Positions 24,301 through 35,895 are shown, counted from the first letter of the stretch. The stretch: 64,000 nucleotides of DNA from Actinostola sp. cb2023 (GCA_033675265.1 JAUJYZ010000200.1:186001-250000), one strand, 5' to 3'. Numbers and translations are program-made. Notes: a model not told the origin generated them from the sequence alone.

Positions 24301-27300
24301 TCTAGCTAATGGTAATCTGGAAGTAGTGTGGGGTATAAATAGTCTTGTACACAAAATACAGTTCTTAACTAATCAGGCTGATTACAGTGTGAGACACAAA
24401 GTACCAACCACCTGTAACATATTCACATACTTCTGCCAGTTTGTACTTCTATTGAATGTAGTAAGAAGTGTGTGTAGACCGTATTTTTCAAGGTTTCCCG
24501 ACGGTAATCTCTACCCTTTTAAACCCCAAAGAACCTCCCTCCCCCTTTATTACGTACCTGGGATTGTGTATAATGCATTGTCAGTGTCGTGTCCAAGGAA
24601 TGTAACAATCTCTGGTTGAGCACGCTGTAAAGGCGATAAAGATACACACAGACTTCAACCCTAAATGTCAATACTAGACTACTAGAGTAGTAGCACCAAG
24701 ACAAGACAGGATAAACATGAATAAAAAGTCAAAATATTATATTGGTAATGATGATCATGATGATGATGGTGATGATGATCATGATGGTAATGATGATCAT
24801 GATGATACTGGTAAAGAAAGCAGTGATGATGACAAAATCAGTGCCCAGGTTGACAATCTTGGGTGACTGTGTAATTTCTTGCAGAAACTTGAAATGTTCT
24901 AGGATTAATCTTGCCAAGATTCTCAACATAGTAATTATTGCAAGAAACTTATTTCATGACAACTTTTATCATTTACCCAAGTACATTGCGAAGGCAAAAG
25001 TTACAGCCAGATAATAATAATATAATAATAATTTAACAACAGCGCAGGGCCCTCGGAGCAAGCTTAAAAGTGGTGGGGCTAAAAGTTTTCTTCCGTACAG
25101 TACAAGGGTTGCAATGACGATACCATTTGTTTAAATTTCCTTAAAATGTTTACTACCTGTGGACAAAAAAGTGGTGGGGCTATAACCCTACCAGCCCCTC
25201 CCCCTCCATGGGCCCTATAGCCCTACCAGCCCCTCCCCCTCCATGGGCCCTATAGCCCTACCAGCCCCTCCCCCTCCATGGGCCCTATAGCCCTACCAGC
25301 CCCTCCCCCTCCATGGGCCCTATAGCCCTACCAGCCCCTCCCTCTCCATGGGCCCTATAGCCCTACCAGCCCCTCCCCCTCCATGGGCCCTGCAGCAGCG
25401 TTTGGCAAGTGGTAAAATCCAGACTTTGTCAGACTGAGAAAAACCATCAATCTAGAAATTTGAGACTCCAAGGGACCATTCACAACCTTTATTATACAAA
25501 TGCTTACTATCGATAACAGTGATGGTGATGATAGTGTTGATACATTTGTATACACCTATTTCAAAAATCGTTGTCGCAGCTGAAGCAACAGTCAACACTC
25601 CAAGACTGCAAAGGATTTCGGTAATTTTTCTCGTAATTCATTCATTCAGAGCATATTTTGGTTGCATGCGTTTGTGACATGTTATTATGGCAAGCTGAAG
25701 TGGTTGCTCAGGTGTTAAACCGAATATTTCGGAAAGTACTAGTACTACAAACGTGCTGTTGCGGGTACTAAACCCGTCGAATAAGAGCAGGCATCAAGCA
25801 TTTTCATGTGCCACGCCTCCAAACTGTTAATGAGCTGAAAATCTACATTCATGATAACTATTTACAATGACCACAACTGAATAAATTAATTACGAGAAAA
25901 ATTACCGAAATCCTTTGCAGTCTTGGAGTGTTGACTGTTGCTTCGGCTGCGACAACGATTTTTGAAATAGGTGTATATGATGGTGGTTAGTGATGGTGGT
26001 TACATGTATATTGTAACACTTAGTAAGAGTCGTTTTCATAGGAGTGGGAAAGCTACGGCACAGAGTTACGGTTATGGTATGGAATTGAAGGCATTCTATT
26101 CAACCAATCACAGCGTGCAAAATCATTGCTCAACTAATCAGAATGCTTAGACATGGCATGGTCCCGGCACATTACCATCACCACATGGCACGAACCGTAC
26201 CGTAACTACTTCCCACTCATACGTAAATGACTCTATAAATGGTAATAATGAGTAATAATATACATACAATAAATGGAGTATCACGGGTGTCAATCAAGGT
26301 CTGGTAGTAAGTCTGAGTTTCTGGTTTTAATTCTTTGTTGATGTTATTTAAATTACTTGGAGTTTCTTCAAGATTTCTGTAAAGATTAAGTCATAATAAT
26401 AATATCATTGCATCAATACAAAAACAATACTACTTACAACATGATTGTGTGATTAGATTTATACCCATTCACACCAAACCTTTTAGTTAAACTGAGTTTA
26501 TGCTCGTTTCTATAATTTGAGGGCATTTAATTTCAAAATATTCAAACTACCTGGAATTTATACTGTGCAACATAAAGGACAGTTTACCAGCAGTTTTGTG
26601 CCAAAAGTTCCATGGCGTTTGTAGATAATTTTTTTAACATGTTTAGTTAAACCATTAAATAACCCTTGGTGTGAATGGGGTATTAGATTTCAATGGGCGA
26701 AGAGCCACCTCGTGGAAATAGCATTGAATAAACCATTATTATTATTATTATTACACCTAATTTCAAAAACGTTGTCCAAATAGCCAAATACGAATTCATT
26801 CAAAAAGACAAAAGAAACAGTTCTGTATACATTGAGTTACTCACTTTTCATTTTCAATAGTTTCTCTGTCTCTATCATATACCCTCGCTACCCAGGGGAA
26901 CAATATAACACCACGATAACCAAATATCTTGTGAAGAAACAGCTGAAAGTAACAATAAAATGACTTTTAGTTTTATGCTAATATTATTATATTAACTTAT
27001 AGATGTGTCCCCATTTAGTTTACTTTCATGTAAGCTTACTGTTATTTTGTCAATGGATTCAGTTTTAAAATAGGTGCCCGGCAGCCGGGAACGGTCTAAA
27101 TACACTAAACTGTAAACAGTACTAGTAAGACTGCCGGGCATTTTTGTACAAAACGTATTATTAAGCAATCAATTAACACGTCATAAAGATGTTTACAAAT
27201 ACAATGATTAATACCTGCCCAGCATCGTAAGTTCCTTGTGCTTTTGGGACTTGAAACCGGCCGATTTCTGTTAATCTGAGAATATGAAAGAAACACACAA

Positions 27301-27416
27301 AAATACTTGTTTTTACTACTGAGAAACACACTGATAAAAATACACTGAATCAAAATTTACCGCGCAAAATGTCTTTTGAACTGAAGAAGACAACTAACAA
27401 CAGAAAGTCTCGCCAT
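18395..27416 (-). CDS. POLDIP2: POLDIP2 (polymerase delta-interacting protein 2), complete, 11 exons
   Basis: POLDIP2 is a mainly mitochondrial, partly nuclear protein that in vertebrates binds DNA polymerase delta, PCNA and PrimPol. Exons in gene order: 27416-27361, 27275-27215, 26942-26845, 26376-26268, 24624-24558, 24273-24160, 23123-22987, 22606-22589, 22359-22234, 19006-18927, 18497-18395. They total 969 nt (322 aa plus stop), close to the human length of about 368, and every junction is GT-AG and in phase. The N terminus (MARLSVVSCLLQFKRHFAR) looks like a mitochondrial presequence. It is followed by the YccV-like region (GRFQVP, LFLHKIFGYRGVILFPW, LDYVSHNDILPY) and the ApaG-like domain (VHRETT, YCIRIENL, RHWRIFSLSGTLETVRGRG, GTFRMERPDGSTFDVRIPPFSLES). 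The shorter length is mostly from the N terminus and the linker. Its introns hold about 4 kb of tandem repeat. Confidence 0.95.
18569..18650. repeat. Short hairpin in last POLDIP2 intron
   Basis: TTCTGGACTGACTAGCCTC pairs with GAGGTTAGTCAGTCCAGAA across about 40 bp. It makes an open frame read into the intron upstream of the last exon. Probably a small palindromic element. Confidence 0.55.
18826..18920. repeat. Tandem duplication of about 50 bp
   Basis: The block CATTCCCCAAGGGTGGCCGC followed by TTAATACAGCTTTGACTG occurs twice head to tail, just inside the intron after POLDIP2 exon 19006-18927. Confidence 0.85.
19060..20430. repeat. Minisatellite, unit 29-30 bp, about 30 copies, interrupted by a transposon
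   Basis: Unit: GGTTGGGTATCCTGTGGTAAAAGATTGTA with TGGTGA, TGGAAA and CATGTA variants. On the gene strand each unit contains CTTTTACCACAG/G, a good 3' splice-site look-alike. It fills much of the intron between POLDIP2 exons 22359-22234 and 19006-18927. The long frames over it (YPTYNLLPQDTQ) are repeat artefacts. Confidence 0.93.
19135..19643. mobile_element. CAGGGGCGGATCC non-autonomous element inserted in the minisatellite
   Basis: Ends CAGGGGCGGATCCAGG and CTGGATCCGCCCCTG are flanked by CCTGT on both sides (19130-19134 and 19644-19648), which occurs once in an uninterrupted repeat unit. It is 509 bp with no transposase. The CAGGG...CCCTG ends resemble hAT-type elements; the 5-bp duplication resembles the element at 38128-38293. 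Confidence 0.8.
20430..22215. repeat. Short-unit array (CATAGAGGG / TATAGAGGGT), about 1.8 kb
   Basis: 9- and 10-bp units (GGCATAGAG, GGTATAGAG, GGTCATAGAG, GGTCACAGAG) are mixed in higher-order blocks. An 82-bp unique segment (CATACATACATAAAGTTTAT...) occurs twice, at about 21408-21490 and 21818-21902, which shows block duplication of about 410 bp. It begins about 20-30 bp inside the intron after POLDIP2 exon 22359-22234. Confidence 0.93.
22589..22606 (-). CDS. POLDIP2: POLDIP2 18-nt microexon
   Basis: Six codons, PTPNYW, bounded by ATTCAG and GTAAGTG. They bridge ...FFMGIK (exon 23123-22987) and WRYCIRIENL (exon 22359-22234), in phase and at the position where human POLDIP2 has a short stretch before its WWRY motif. 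Automatic gene finders could miss it. Confidence 0.8.
23360..24125. repeat. CAT/CCA-rich minisatellite, unit about 70 bp
   Basis: Composite units run CATCATCCTTATCATCAT, CACCATTACCACCACC, then CTGTCATCATTAACCACATC, about 9-10 copies, in the POLDIP2 intron 23124-24159. The array starts about 30 bp from the donor of exon 24273-24160, probably growing from the local GGTGGTGGT/GATGATGAT sequence. Open frames on both strands are artefacts. Confidence 0.9.
24747..24820. repeat. ATGATCATGATG-type low-complexity tract
   Basis: Imperfect GATGATCATGATG repeats in the POLDIP2 intron 24625-26267. Nothing coding. Confidence 0.8.
25045..25392. mobile_element. CAGGGCCC MITE whose 3' end expanded into a 35-bp minisatellite
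   Basis: The left part (CAGGGCCCTCGGAGCAAGC to GTGGTGGGGCTATAACC) matches the 166-bp element at 38128-38293. From 25186 the terminal CCCTACCAGCCCCTCCCC plus CTCCATGGGCCCTATAG block repeats about six times before the final GGGCCCTG. The element lies in a POLDIP2 intron. Confidence 0.85.
25552..25975. mobile_element. TA-flanked palindromic MITE, about 424 bp
   Basis: Arms of about 95 bp begin ACACCTATTTCAAAAATCG and run to AATTTTTCTCGTAATT; the inverse is at 25880-25975. Both ends sit at TA. The centre (25650-25870) is unique sequence without a frame. Confidence 0.8.
26027..26235. mobile_element. GAGTCGTTTTC MITE, copy 2
   Basis: The ends GAGTCGTTTTCATAGGAGTG and CACTCATACGTAAATGACTC match the copy at 17964-18093, and the inner TTCAACCAATCACAGCG is shared. 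It is about 80 bp longer inside. Confidence 0.75.
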
Positions 27417-27530
27417 TTTGTTTTCCACTCATGCGCCGGTGGAGGGAAACCGCTGACATGAAAAATATAAATAAAGGCATTTTATTGGAAAGCGTCGACA
27501 TACAACATATACAACAAAGTGTTCGAAATA

Positions 27531-27679
27531 CACCAGTTTTCAAAAACGTTGTCCTTTACAAAATAGTAAATAGTAAAAAGCCAGAGTTCAGCTTGAGCGC
27601 ATTTCTTTTGTTTCTCCAATTAATTTTTTTTTTGCTATTTTGCTATTTTGTAAAAGGGCAACGTTTTTGAAAACAGGTG
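27531..27679. mobile_element. Inverted-repeat element upstream of POLDIP2
   Basis: CACCAGTTTTCAAAAACGTT and AACGTTTTTGAAAACAGGTG flank inner arms CCTTTACAAAATAG / CTATTTTGTAAAAG. It starts about 115 bp upstream of the POLDIP2 start codon, so it may sit in or near the promoter. Confidence 0.65.
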
Positions 27680-27867
27680 TTTTCAAAAATATGTTTTGCC
27701 CCAATCAGAGCGTCGTTTAAATATGAGAACTGTTATTACAAAATGGGCCTTTTAATAGTCAACAAGACCATTTTAAGTATTCTTCTTCTATTCTTCTTCT
27801 TCTTCTTTTTGAGAACACAGAAAAAATGTTCTTACAAAAACAAACAGTAAAAAAAAAAAAAAAAAAA

Positions 27868-27955
27868 AATCGGTACAGCGAGGAATCGAACTCGGGCCTT
27901 GCATGGCCTTGTGCTTCTAACGCGCTGTGTGTCAGTGCGAGCCACGGGACCATAG
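27868..27955 (-). tRNA. Degenerate tRNA-like sequence (pseudogene or SINE head)
   Basis: The minus strand has a good B-box (GAGTTCGATTCCTCG), a weak A-box (GTGGCTCGCACTG) and a T run of about 18 as terminator. The acceptor stem pairs poorly (GGTCCCG against the 3' CTGTACC), and no clean anticodon arm forms. I read it as a tRNA pseudogene or tRNA-derived SINE. Confidence 0.35.
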
Positions 27956-28193
27956 TAATTTGCACAACAATAGACAGTCCATTCACAAGATACACTAGGT
28001 TATTTTGTCCTCCAAATCAATAAGCGTGCACGATAGCCTAGTGGTGCGGGGCAGTTATTTAGTGGGACTAGGATCCGACTGTTCCCTCCCTCTTTGATCA
28101 CTAAGCTGATTGGTGTAATGTCCGATAGCGCGGATGAGGCCGAAATCTTCATCCTATACGTAACATACGGTGACTCAGCATAATGTCTGGAAG

Positions 28194-29598
28194 GAGATAG
28201 GGTTTTCTTCGAGTTACGAACTTCGAGTTACGAACTTCGAGTTACGCGATTTTCGAGTTACGCGCTCGGACACACCCACATTTTTTAGCCAACGCCCACT
28301 TTGACATTTACGCGTAACTCGATGACAAACATCGGTGAAATCAAAATCGAGTTACGTAACTCGAAGTCAACGAAGCGAAACTTTATTTTCGAGTTACGCG
28401 TTAACTCCGTAACTCGATCCTAAAACTCGACAAACACGTTTTCGAGTTACGTACATAAATATGTAAATAAATATGCAACTTTATTATATATACTTGAAAT
28501 ACATCCAATCAAAGAAACAGCAATTTTATACCACTATCCATATTTCAAAATCATGCAAAATCATGCTTCTTGCTCCATGATTAGTTATTTGCAAGATATT
28601 ACATGTCATTCCATAATATCACTTGTGTCTCAACCAACCTAGATACAACTTACTGTATAGAAATTGTCAGTTATTTTCCTATATATCTTGCGGAAAACGT
28701 ATACTTCTTCTCTGGATTTGGATATTGTAATTCATCTGATAAATTCAACTCGGAAAAGACGCCAGGGGGATTGTGACCCCTTGAGGTTGTATCTCCGCCT
28801 CTTGTGGACCGAGCTGAGAGGATGGGCCAGGGGGATTGTGACTCCCTTTAGAGGTTGAAGTGATTGTATTCGATTTTTCTCGTCTTGACCTGTAAAGGTT
28901 CAGTTTTTAGAGCGTAGGGGTACTTCATTCTCTACCCCTTATCCCACACAAATGGTTGTTGTTGTTTATATTATTACATCACTCCTTCCTTCGGGGGTTT
29001 GAATCATTAATTTACATCATCACAAAATATATTTACAGCTTTGATACTAAAAAAATGGTGCTAGAGTCGGCCTGAAATAGTTGGGAAAACTAATCAGAAT
29101 CAGGTGTCCTAGTTCACAGAGAGTTATAATAAAACTGTACTGATCAATAATAATAATAATAATATAATTATTATTATTATTATTACAATATTTTAAGTTT
29201 TGAAAAATCAGACAAAAGTTCTGTCATCATCAGCTAGTGATGAGAATATTTCTCTAAAAAATTTAGTAGATTTTCTACTTTTAAGGCCATTTGGAAAAAT
29301 AATAATAATAAAGTTGCATATTTATTTACATATTTATGTACGTAACTCGAAAACGTGTTTGTCGAGTTTTAGGATCGAGTTACGGAGTTAACGCGTAACT
29401 CGAAAATAAAGTTTCGCTTCGTTGACTTCGAGTTACGTAACTCGATTTTGATTTCACCGATGTTTGTCATCGAGTTACGCGTAAATGTCAAAGTGGGCGT
29501 TGGCTAAAAAATGTGGGTGTGTCCGAGCGCGTAACTCGAAAATCGCGTAACTCGAAGTTCGTAACTCGAAGTTCGTAACTCGAAGAAAACCCTCCCTC
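28194..29598. mobile_element. Foldback element built of CGAGTTACG motifs, 9-bp target duplication
   Basis: Arms of about 290 bp (28194-28485 and 29312-29598) are near-perfect inverses packed with CGAGTTACG/CGTAACTCG. The 0.8-kb loop is AT-rich with no frame. The outer ends, GAGATAGGGTTTTC and the inverse of GAGGGAGGGTTTTC, are flanked by GTCTGGAAG on both sides (28185-28193, 29599-29607). A 9-bp duplication with long arms suggests a Mutator-like foldback; the superfamily is inferred. Confidence 0.88.
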
Positions 29599-30464
29599 GT
29601 CTGGAAGTATGGTCCTTTTTACTCGGGCCCAGGCCGCAGGCCGCCCGAGTTAGAAAATGCGGATTTCGGTAGTAGTAGTAGTAGTAGTAGTAGTTTTGTT
29701 CGGCTTCAAAATGACGAGTATGCGACGTATTTAATCGTATCCGGAGTTTCAAGATTACTCCGCAGATTTGAAAAGATAAAGGAGACACAGGACTCAAGTA
29801 GATTATGAATCTTAGTTTTGAAAGCAGCTGTAGATCTTCAAGCTATTAAAAGGTCAGGATTCTAGTTCATCGTTCAATGACTAGAAGTGGTAAAAGGACT
29901 AGAAGCTCGCTTAAAATATATATATTTTAAAACAAACGCGAGGCCGTTATCGGAACCATCTGACCTATGCAACCTCAAGACGTATCATGTTCGTACTCAC
30001 CGGACTAATAGTCTCCCTCGTCACTCAACTGTCACTGATTGTCATGACGTCAGAGAAATTATATTGTATTGAAGAAGATGTCCTTGTTTTATTCGACGTT
30101 CGAACCGTAACTCGAACCCGAACTCGATTCCAAACTCGACGTTTCGGGATCTGAAGCTAGAGAGGGGACCTTTACACAAACTCATCAAAATCAAATCAAT
30201 TGAACTCAAAGTCAAAAGGTAATCAAATGAACTCAAAGGCAAATCAAATGAACTCGACACATACATGTATATACATAGTCTCCCTCGTCACGCAACTGTC
30301 AGGTCTCTCCTCGCGCAGCTGACATTGTCCTTGTTCTTCAACCAACTGGCATTCATTTTCAAGTACTTCCTCGAACAACTGACATTTTCCTTTTCACAAT
30401 GCCCGAGTGAACGCTCATTGAGCGTCTTGTTTGGATAAATTACCGGCATTCATCTCTTTTGAAC

Positions 30465-30530
30465 CTGGGGGTCGAGGGTTCGAGTCCCAGCCGTGACACG
30501 TTCGTTTTTTTTTTTTTTTTTTTTTTTTTT
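30465..30530 (+). tRNA. tRNA-like 3' half followed by a T run
   Basis: GGTCGAGGGTTCGAGTCCCAG contains a B-box-like GGTTCGAGTCC, followed by CCGTGACACG and about 24 T. No matching 5' half is seen, so it is probably the remnant of a tRNA-derived SINE or pseudogene. Confidence 0.3.
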
Positions 30531-30601
30531 GTTTGTTCTTGTTTTCTTTTTGTTTGTTTGTTTTCTTTTTGTGGCATTATTTACATTTTTTTGGGGTAAA
30601 A

Positions 30602-30680
30602 ATAAATAAATAAATAAAATCACTTAGTCACTTTTTTTAACGTGTCAATGTATTTATTTATTTATTTATTTATTTATTTT
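30602..30680. repeat. (AAAT)n and (TTTA)n tracts
   Basis: A short ATAAATAAATAAATAAA tract and, about 40 bp later, TTTATTTATTTATTTATTTA form a potential hairpin. Nothing else is seen here. Confidence 0.8.
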
Positions 30681-31685
30681 AATTTTTTTAAGGCTTTTCA
30701 GCAACAATGACCGAAAATAACTACTTAAAAATTTGGTAACATAAAATTAATATCAGCGAAAAAATTACTGATATAATATAATTGAAAAGTATTTTCTTAA
30801 CTGATAGTTTGGTTTTCTCTGTTACTCTGTTGTGGATCTCTGATCTGCAAATTAATTTTGCAAATGATTTTTTGTTTAATTGGCCGAAACGTTTATCACT
30901 GAAAAAAATATTATATAATTTTTAATATCATCAAATCTTTTTTTGTCTTGTCATACTGCTTTGTACTTAGTTCATATTGTGATGCTATCAATGTATCGGT
31001 TCCAGATCCAATCTCGTCCCTAGAGCCCACGTTCCTCTTGGTCAGCACCGACAAACGGTGGTCAATCAATCCTTCAAAGATGGTCACATTTTCAGTATTA
31101 TTTATGCCTCGTTCTATCATATTTATATCGTATTGTAACATCTTATAGTAAGCAAAACAATGTACCTAAAAATACGGATTATTGTATATAGATAATAACT
31201 ATGGACCACCATATAAGATATACCATATATATATATGAAGGAAGCCACTTTTTATTTCTTCGCATGCAACCCTATATGATATCTTGATGGCTAAAAATAT
31301 TGGCGTTCCGTCGTGAACACCCTAAGGGAGACCAAAAACCGTAATTTACACCCCTAAAAGAGACTACGATCATACCCGACCCTAGTCTCCCTCGCAGCGA
31401 CACTTAGCACGGCTGCGAGGGAGACTAACCCGACCCTTTCACATCGGAGTTTTCTCGGAGTTATTACACAACATCAGTCAAGTAAAGGTTTATGGTGAAA
31501 AATCTGTGGAAGCATATTTAGTTTGTCATTTGGTTGTGATGATCAGTCAACAATCGCTGAATTGAAAACTTTTGGACTTTTCTTTTTGGATTTCCGTTTC
31601 TCCACTATTTATGCTTGTTTTCTAAAAATCAAAAAGATCATGATCACACTAGTGATCACATGAAACGGGCTACAACTGATGTTAT

Positions 31686-31862
31686 TATAGACAACCACTG
31701 GATATAAGCAAGCGCGTGCTCTGATTGGTTACTCTACTAGTAGGCTATCAGCTCATATACCACGAGTAGAGAAAGTTGGAGATTTTCAACAATGGCAAAC
31801 CGGTTTTGCCGAACTAAAAATAAAAACAAATGTTATATTTCTCACAATCCAGTGGTTGTCTA
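31686..31862. mobile_element. TATAGACAACCACTGGAT MITE, copy 2 (inverted)
   Basis: Same terminal and internal sequence as 11422-11600 in the other orientation, with AAGCGCGTGCTCTGATTGG and CTGATAGCC-type internal pairs. Adjacent 31880-31950 repeats the CTCGTCGTACATG / GATAGCCAACGAG block also seen beside copy 1, so both may be parts of one larger element. Confidence 0.75.
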
Positions 31863-34300
31863 CATTGTATATAATAAATCAATTATTCCACTCAATCTCG
31901 TCGTACATGGACGATAGCCAACGAGGCGCTCAGCTCATGTACGACTGAGTGATCGCAAATCAACCAATGAGAGCGTGCGTTATATGTGAAAACCACATAA
32001 ACAATATATATATTTCACGAAGGTGACTACTACTATTCCAGTGGGTATAACAATGATCGAGTATGAACATGATGAGTAAGAGTGAAATGTTTACCGTTTG
32101 TATTGGCTGTAACAATGGCAAGTGGAAATAGCAACTCTTGGGAAAATTGGTACAAAGCAAACACGGAGAGTGACAATGTCATCATATATTCTGCTTTGGT
32201 TTGTTCTAACGATCATTGTCGATTTGTACTATGGGTTATTTGATCTTTGAATCTATTCAATTATTTTCTCATTGTTATGTGGCTTTGTTCGCTGTCAATA
32301 CCCTTTCAATTTCCTTCGTACTTCTTTCCTTTTTGCTCTCTCCCTTTCTCTCTCTTCCTTTCTCCATTTTATTCACCGAATATACTCCCTTCCTTCCTTT
32401 CTTTTTTTTCTTTCTTCCGCTCTGTATCCCCCTCTTCCTTTCAGTATTCATTTATTTCCTTTCATTCTCTCTTTCTATTCTTTTGGCAACATATTTCCAG
32501 TAATTGCTTTTTTTCAGTACAAAATCACATTCGATCTAAGAGGAAATTTAATTACCAAGAAGCATAGATGATTGTCAGTGGCTGACAACGTAAAACAATC
32601 ATTGCCGTGACAGAATGTGTTGGTAAACGAAAAAAGTCATTATATAGACTTAAAACTCTTCATTTCCAATCCTCTATATTCTTCCATATTTTACAGTATC
32701 ATTTGCTCGTCCCTGCTCTGCATATATAGTATTATTATATTTTTCTATGCATGTTTTTTTCTCAGTAACAATTGATCTAATTTTCACACTGACCGGCTAA
32801 CATTGGGTTTTGTAAACATCCTGAATCCATGACAATGTCAACTTTTCCAACAATGCTTGCTTCTTTTAATGTATTGCGATTTGATGCAGTCGAGCGATAA
32901 TCCCGGAAAAAAAATAGTTCCGTTTCATAAAATGAGATTTGCCGACCAGCGATGAGTCTGTATTTTTCGAAACATGTAGATATTTCAGGTAAATGTTTCA
33001 TGATTGTCAATCAAGTGAACTTGCTAATTTAAGCTCATTTCCGCGTTTCGGTTTATGTTTCGTGTTGATCTACATTTCATGTCTATAGCCAATTCAAATG
33101 TTAGCTATATTTCTCATCCTGTATTGACTCTCTCTTATTACTGACGTAATCGCCGCGCCGGTCTGTGGAAACGCGCGTCATTCTCCTGGTGACTAAGACA
33201 TTGAAGTTACAGCGCAATTAATTGATATTTACTGTTAAATCTTTTCTATCTTGCTTGAATGCTGAAGAAAACTACTGATTGTGATAATCATCAGTACACT
33301 TGCCACCAACATGATGGTTTAGCCAATCTGACTGAGCAAAAAAACTGCACAGATTCACCATTGATCAGTGGTTGAGAGCTTATCCTATATAACACGTTGT
33401 AACCGCTCAGAGACGGATCTGTGGTTTTTTAATCCTTGAGATTCTAAACGCTTTTAAAGTGGCATTATAAAGATCAATTATGCAAATAGGACACTAGTGG
33501 ATAGCGCTGTGTTATCGTTTACACGGTACCGAAGCCACAGTTAAGGTATGTCGATAGGCTACGCGTAGCCGGTAAGTCTTTTGCTAGCTGCATGCTACTG
33601 ATGTTATTTCAACGAATTTCTTAGTCTTTATCGGTCTTTATTGTTAATAGTTGTAGTATTGTGCGGAAGAACCCAGTCGTATATTGCATGCCATGTCAGT
33701 TGGTGTTTCATATATAGGATTTATTTTCTCTTTCTAAAACTGTTTATTTTTCCATGCACAACATCGCTACATTTCGTTTCATTCCTGCCGGAATGCTGTA
33801 CCAAGCGGCGTTCGTACAGGATCTTCTCAAGGGGAATAATGCGAAAAGAGACCGAGTTAGATGACTGGCGTGAGCAATTGTGCAGTGAAAACTATACTTT
33901 TTAGAAACGATTCAAATCTCCATTACAGGTTCTGCGTGTTGTCATTTTAAAAGGCTTTTAGACTCGATATAATTGCTTTTGTTTTACAATTTAACGCTCT
34001 ATTTTGGTTGGTTGAGTGTAAGCTAAACAGTACGACATTTCATTACAGTAGTGTTCCTTGCTGTGACCCATCGTCATTGATGTGAGTCTTGATAAAAGCA
34101 CAGTTGATTTTCATAATGAATTCATAAGATCAACGAAAACTTTGTTGTCAAAACGTTATCTTTTTGTACATTTTAAACGACCAAACTATTTCTACTACAT
34201 ATACAACTACCGTTGAAATATTGCACAAAACAGAGAGGAGTGGTTGGCCTACATTCCTGTATGCACGTCGCGGTTGGTGGTATGTTTTGACTCGCGTGTC

Positions 34301-34660
34301 TGAAATCAATTACTAGTAATCACTTTCTTTTCTACGTGCGGCAGCCACCATAGTTGAATGAGTGAAAATACAGGCCACACCTTGAAAAACAACTGTCAGC
34401 AAACAGTGTTGAGAATCAAATCTATTCTGGAAAATAAAATACTGAGTAATTTAATTATTATTGTTTAATAAACATCACACTGAAATCAATTACTAGTAAT
34501 CACTCTCTTTTCTACGTGCGGCAGCCACCATAGTTGAATGAGTGAAAATACAGGCCACACCTTGAAAAACAATTGACAGCAAACAGTGTTGAGAATCAAA
34601 TCTATTCTGGAAAATAAAATACTGAGTAATTTAATTATTATTGTTTATTGAACATCACAC
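34301..34660. repeat. 180-bp tandem duplication
   Basis: Two units beginning CTGAAATCAATTACTAGTAA and ending TTGTTTAATAAACATCACAC (TTGTTTATTG in the second). Few differences, so the duplication is young. Confidence 0.92.
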
Positions 34661-34763
34661 AGTGTGCAATAAATACTGGTGTACTTTATTTATTGACAGG
34701 CTAGTTTATTTTGAGTCAGCGCATGCGCCAGCTACAATGATCCTGTGTAATCACCGTCCACTT

Positions 34764-34896
34764 AGGCAGACAGACAGACAGACAGACGGACAGACGGGAT
34801 AGCCTGCCTTCAGGCTCTCTTTTTGTTATTATTTGGGGGGGGGGACGGGAGGGGAGGGTGAGGAGGGCCGGGACTTGGGAGAGAAGAGAGGGGATT

Positions 34897-34927
<31 letters not shown>

Positions 34928-35203
34928 ATCCCCCCAAAAAAAAATAAACAAATGAGAGCCTGAAGGCAGGCTAACAGACAGACATACAGACAGACAGACA
35001 AACAAGACAGATCTGAGACAGACAGACAGACAGCTAGACAGACAGACAGACAGATAGACAGACAGCTAGACAGACAGGGACATACATACACACAGACAGA
35101 CAAACAAGACAGAGTGAGGCAGATCTGAGACAGACAGACAGACAGATAGCTAGACACTGACAGACAGAGTGAGGCAGATCTGAGACAGACAGACAGACAA
35201 ACA
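34764..35203. repeat. (ACAG)n array with poly-G/poly-C and an embedded hairpin
   Basis: ACAGACAG tracts at 34764-34796 and 34972-35203, with AGATCTGAGACAGACAG blocks. Between them lies an inverted repeat (AGCCTGCCTTCAGGCTCTC / GAGAGCCTGAAGGCAGGCT, 34801-34972) that contains a G run and a C run of about 30. Frames such as CLSVCLS are artefacts. Confidence 0.9.
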
Positions 35204-35543
35204 GTCAATTTCATTTAACTACAGTAAATAACGAGATCAGAGAATTTTAGAAGATATTGAGCCGCGGAAATATCGGGATATTTAGAACCGTTTTTGAGAA
35301 TTTCTGGAAGCATATTTAGACCATTTGTCAGAGATATTTTGATCAAAGTGTTCACTAGTCGAGAGTAAGTTTTCCTAGACCAACCAGGCGCTTAGTCAGC
35401 CATGTGACCTTTGCTAAGATTTAAATCCCGTGTCCAACTGGGACAGTGCATTATTGTCATTCAGTGCCGTTGTCCGCCTAATCAATCGCTTGCGTCTAGC
35501 GTATTGTTGAAGAAGACACATTTTGTTTATTTGTTCTTGTTAA

Positions 35544-35692
35544 TAGAGTGATTCCAATAAACCTGGGCATTACTAATAAACTACACCAATACACACTATT
35601 AGACACTCACTCTTTTGTTTTCTTTTGTTTCTTTGCATCTAATAAACACTGACAGCTAATTAGTAGTGCCCAGGTTTATTGGAATCACTCTA
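35544..35692. mobile_element. AGAGTGATTCCAATAAACC MITE
   Basis: Ends TAGAGTGATTCCAATAAACC and GGTTTATTGGAATCACTCTA at TA dinucleotides; arms include CTGGGCA/TGCCCAG. Non-coding. Confidence 0.78.
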
Positions 35693-35784
35693 TTAGAAAT
35701 AACTAGTAAGAAATAGAAAGGCTTTGGGAGATATGGGCGACTGGCTATTGTTAGTTGTTACTGGTTATTGTATTGTATTGTAGA

Positions 35785-35895
35785 GTGCAAATCACATGTC
35801 CGTGAAATAGTACTATTACTAAATAGTATTAAATGGTGTTATCTCCATTGTTTTCTATTGTTTCATCAGTGCTATTTAGTACTAATTAGTCAGTA
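35785..35895. mobile_element. GAGTGCAAA-family MITE, right end lost
   Basis: Starts AGAGTGCAAATCACATGTCC and runs to TTAGTCAGTACTG, then stops short of the expected GGACAT...GCACTCT end. The internal GTGTTATCTCCATTGTTTTC matches 45696-45845. Confidence 0.7.

Noticed and set aside
32216..32571. Three overlapping hydrophobic frames (FFFFFLPL)
   Set aside because: Product of a pyrimidine-rich TTTCTTTCC stretch; all three frames are open, as expected from composition.
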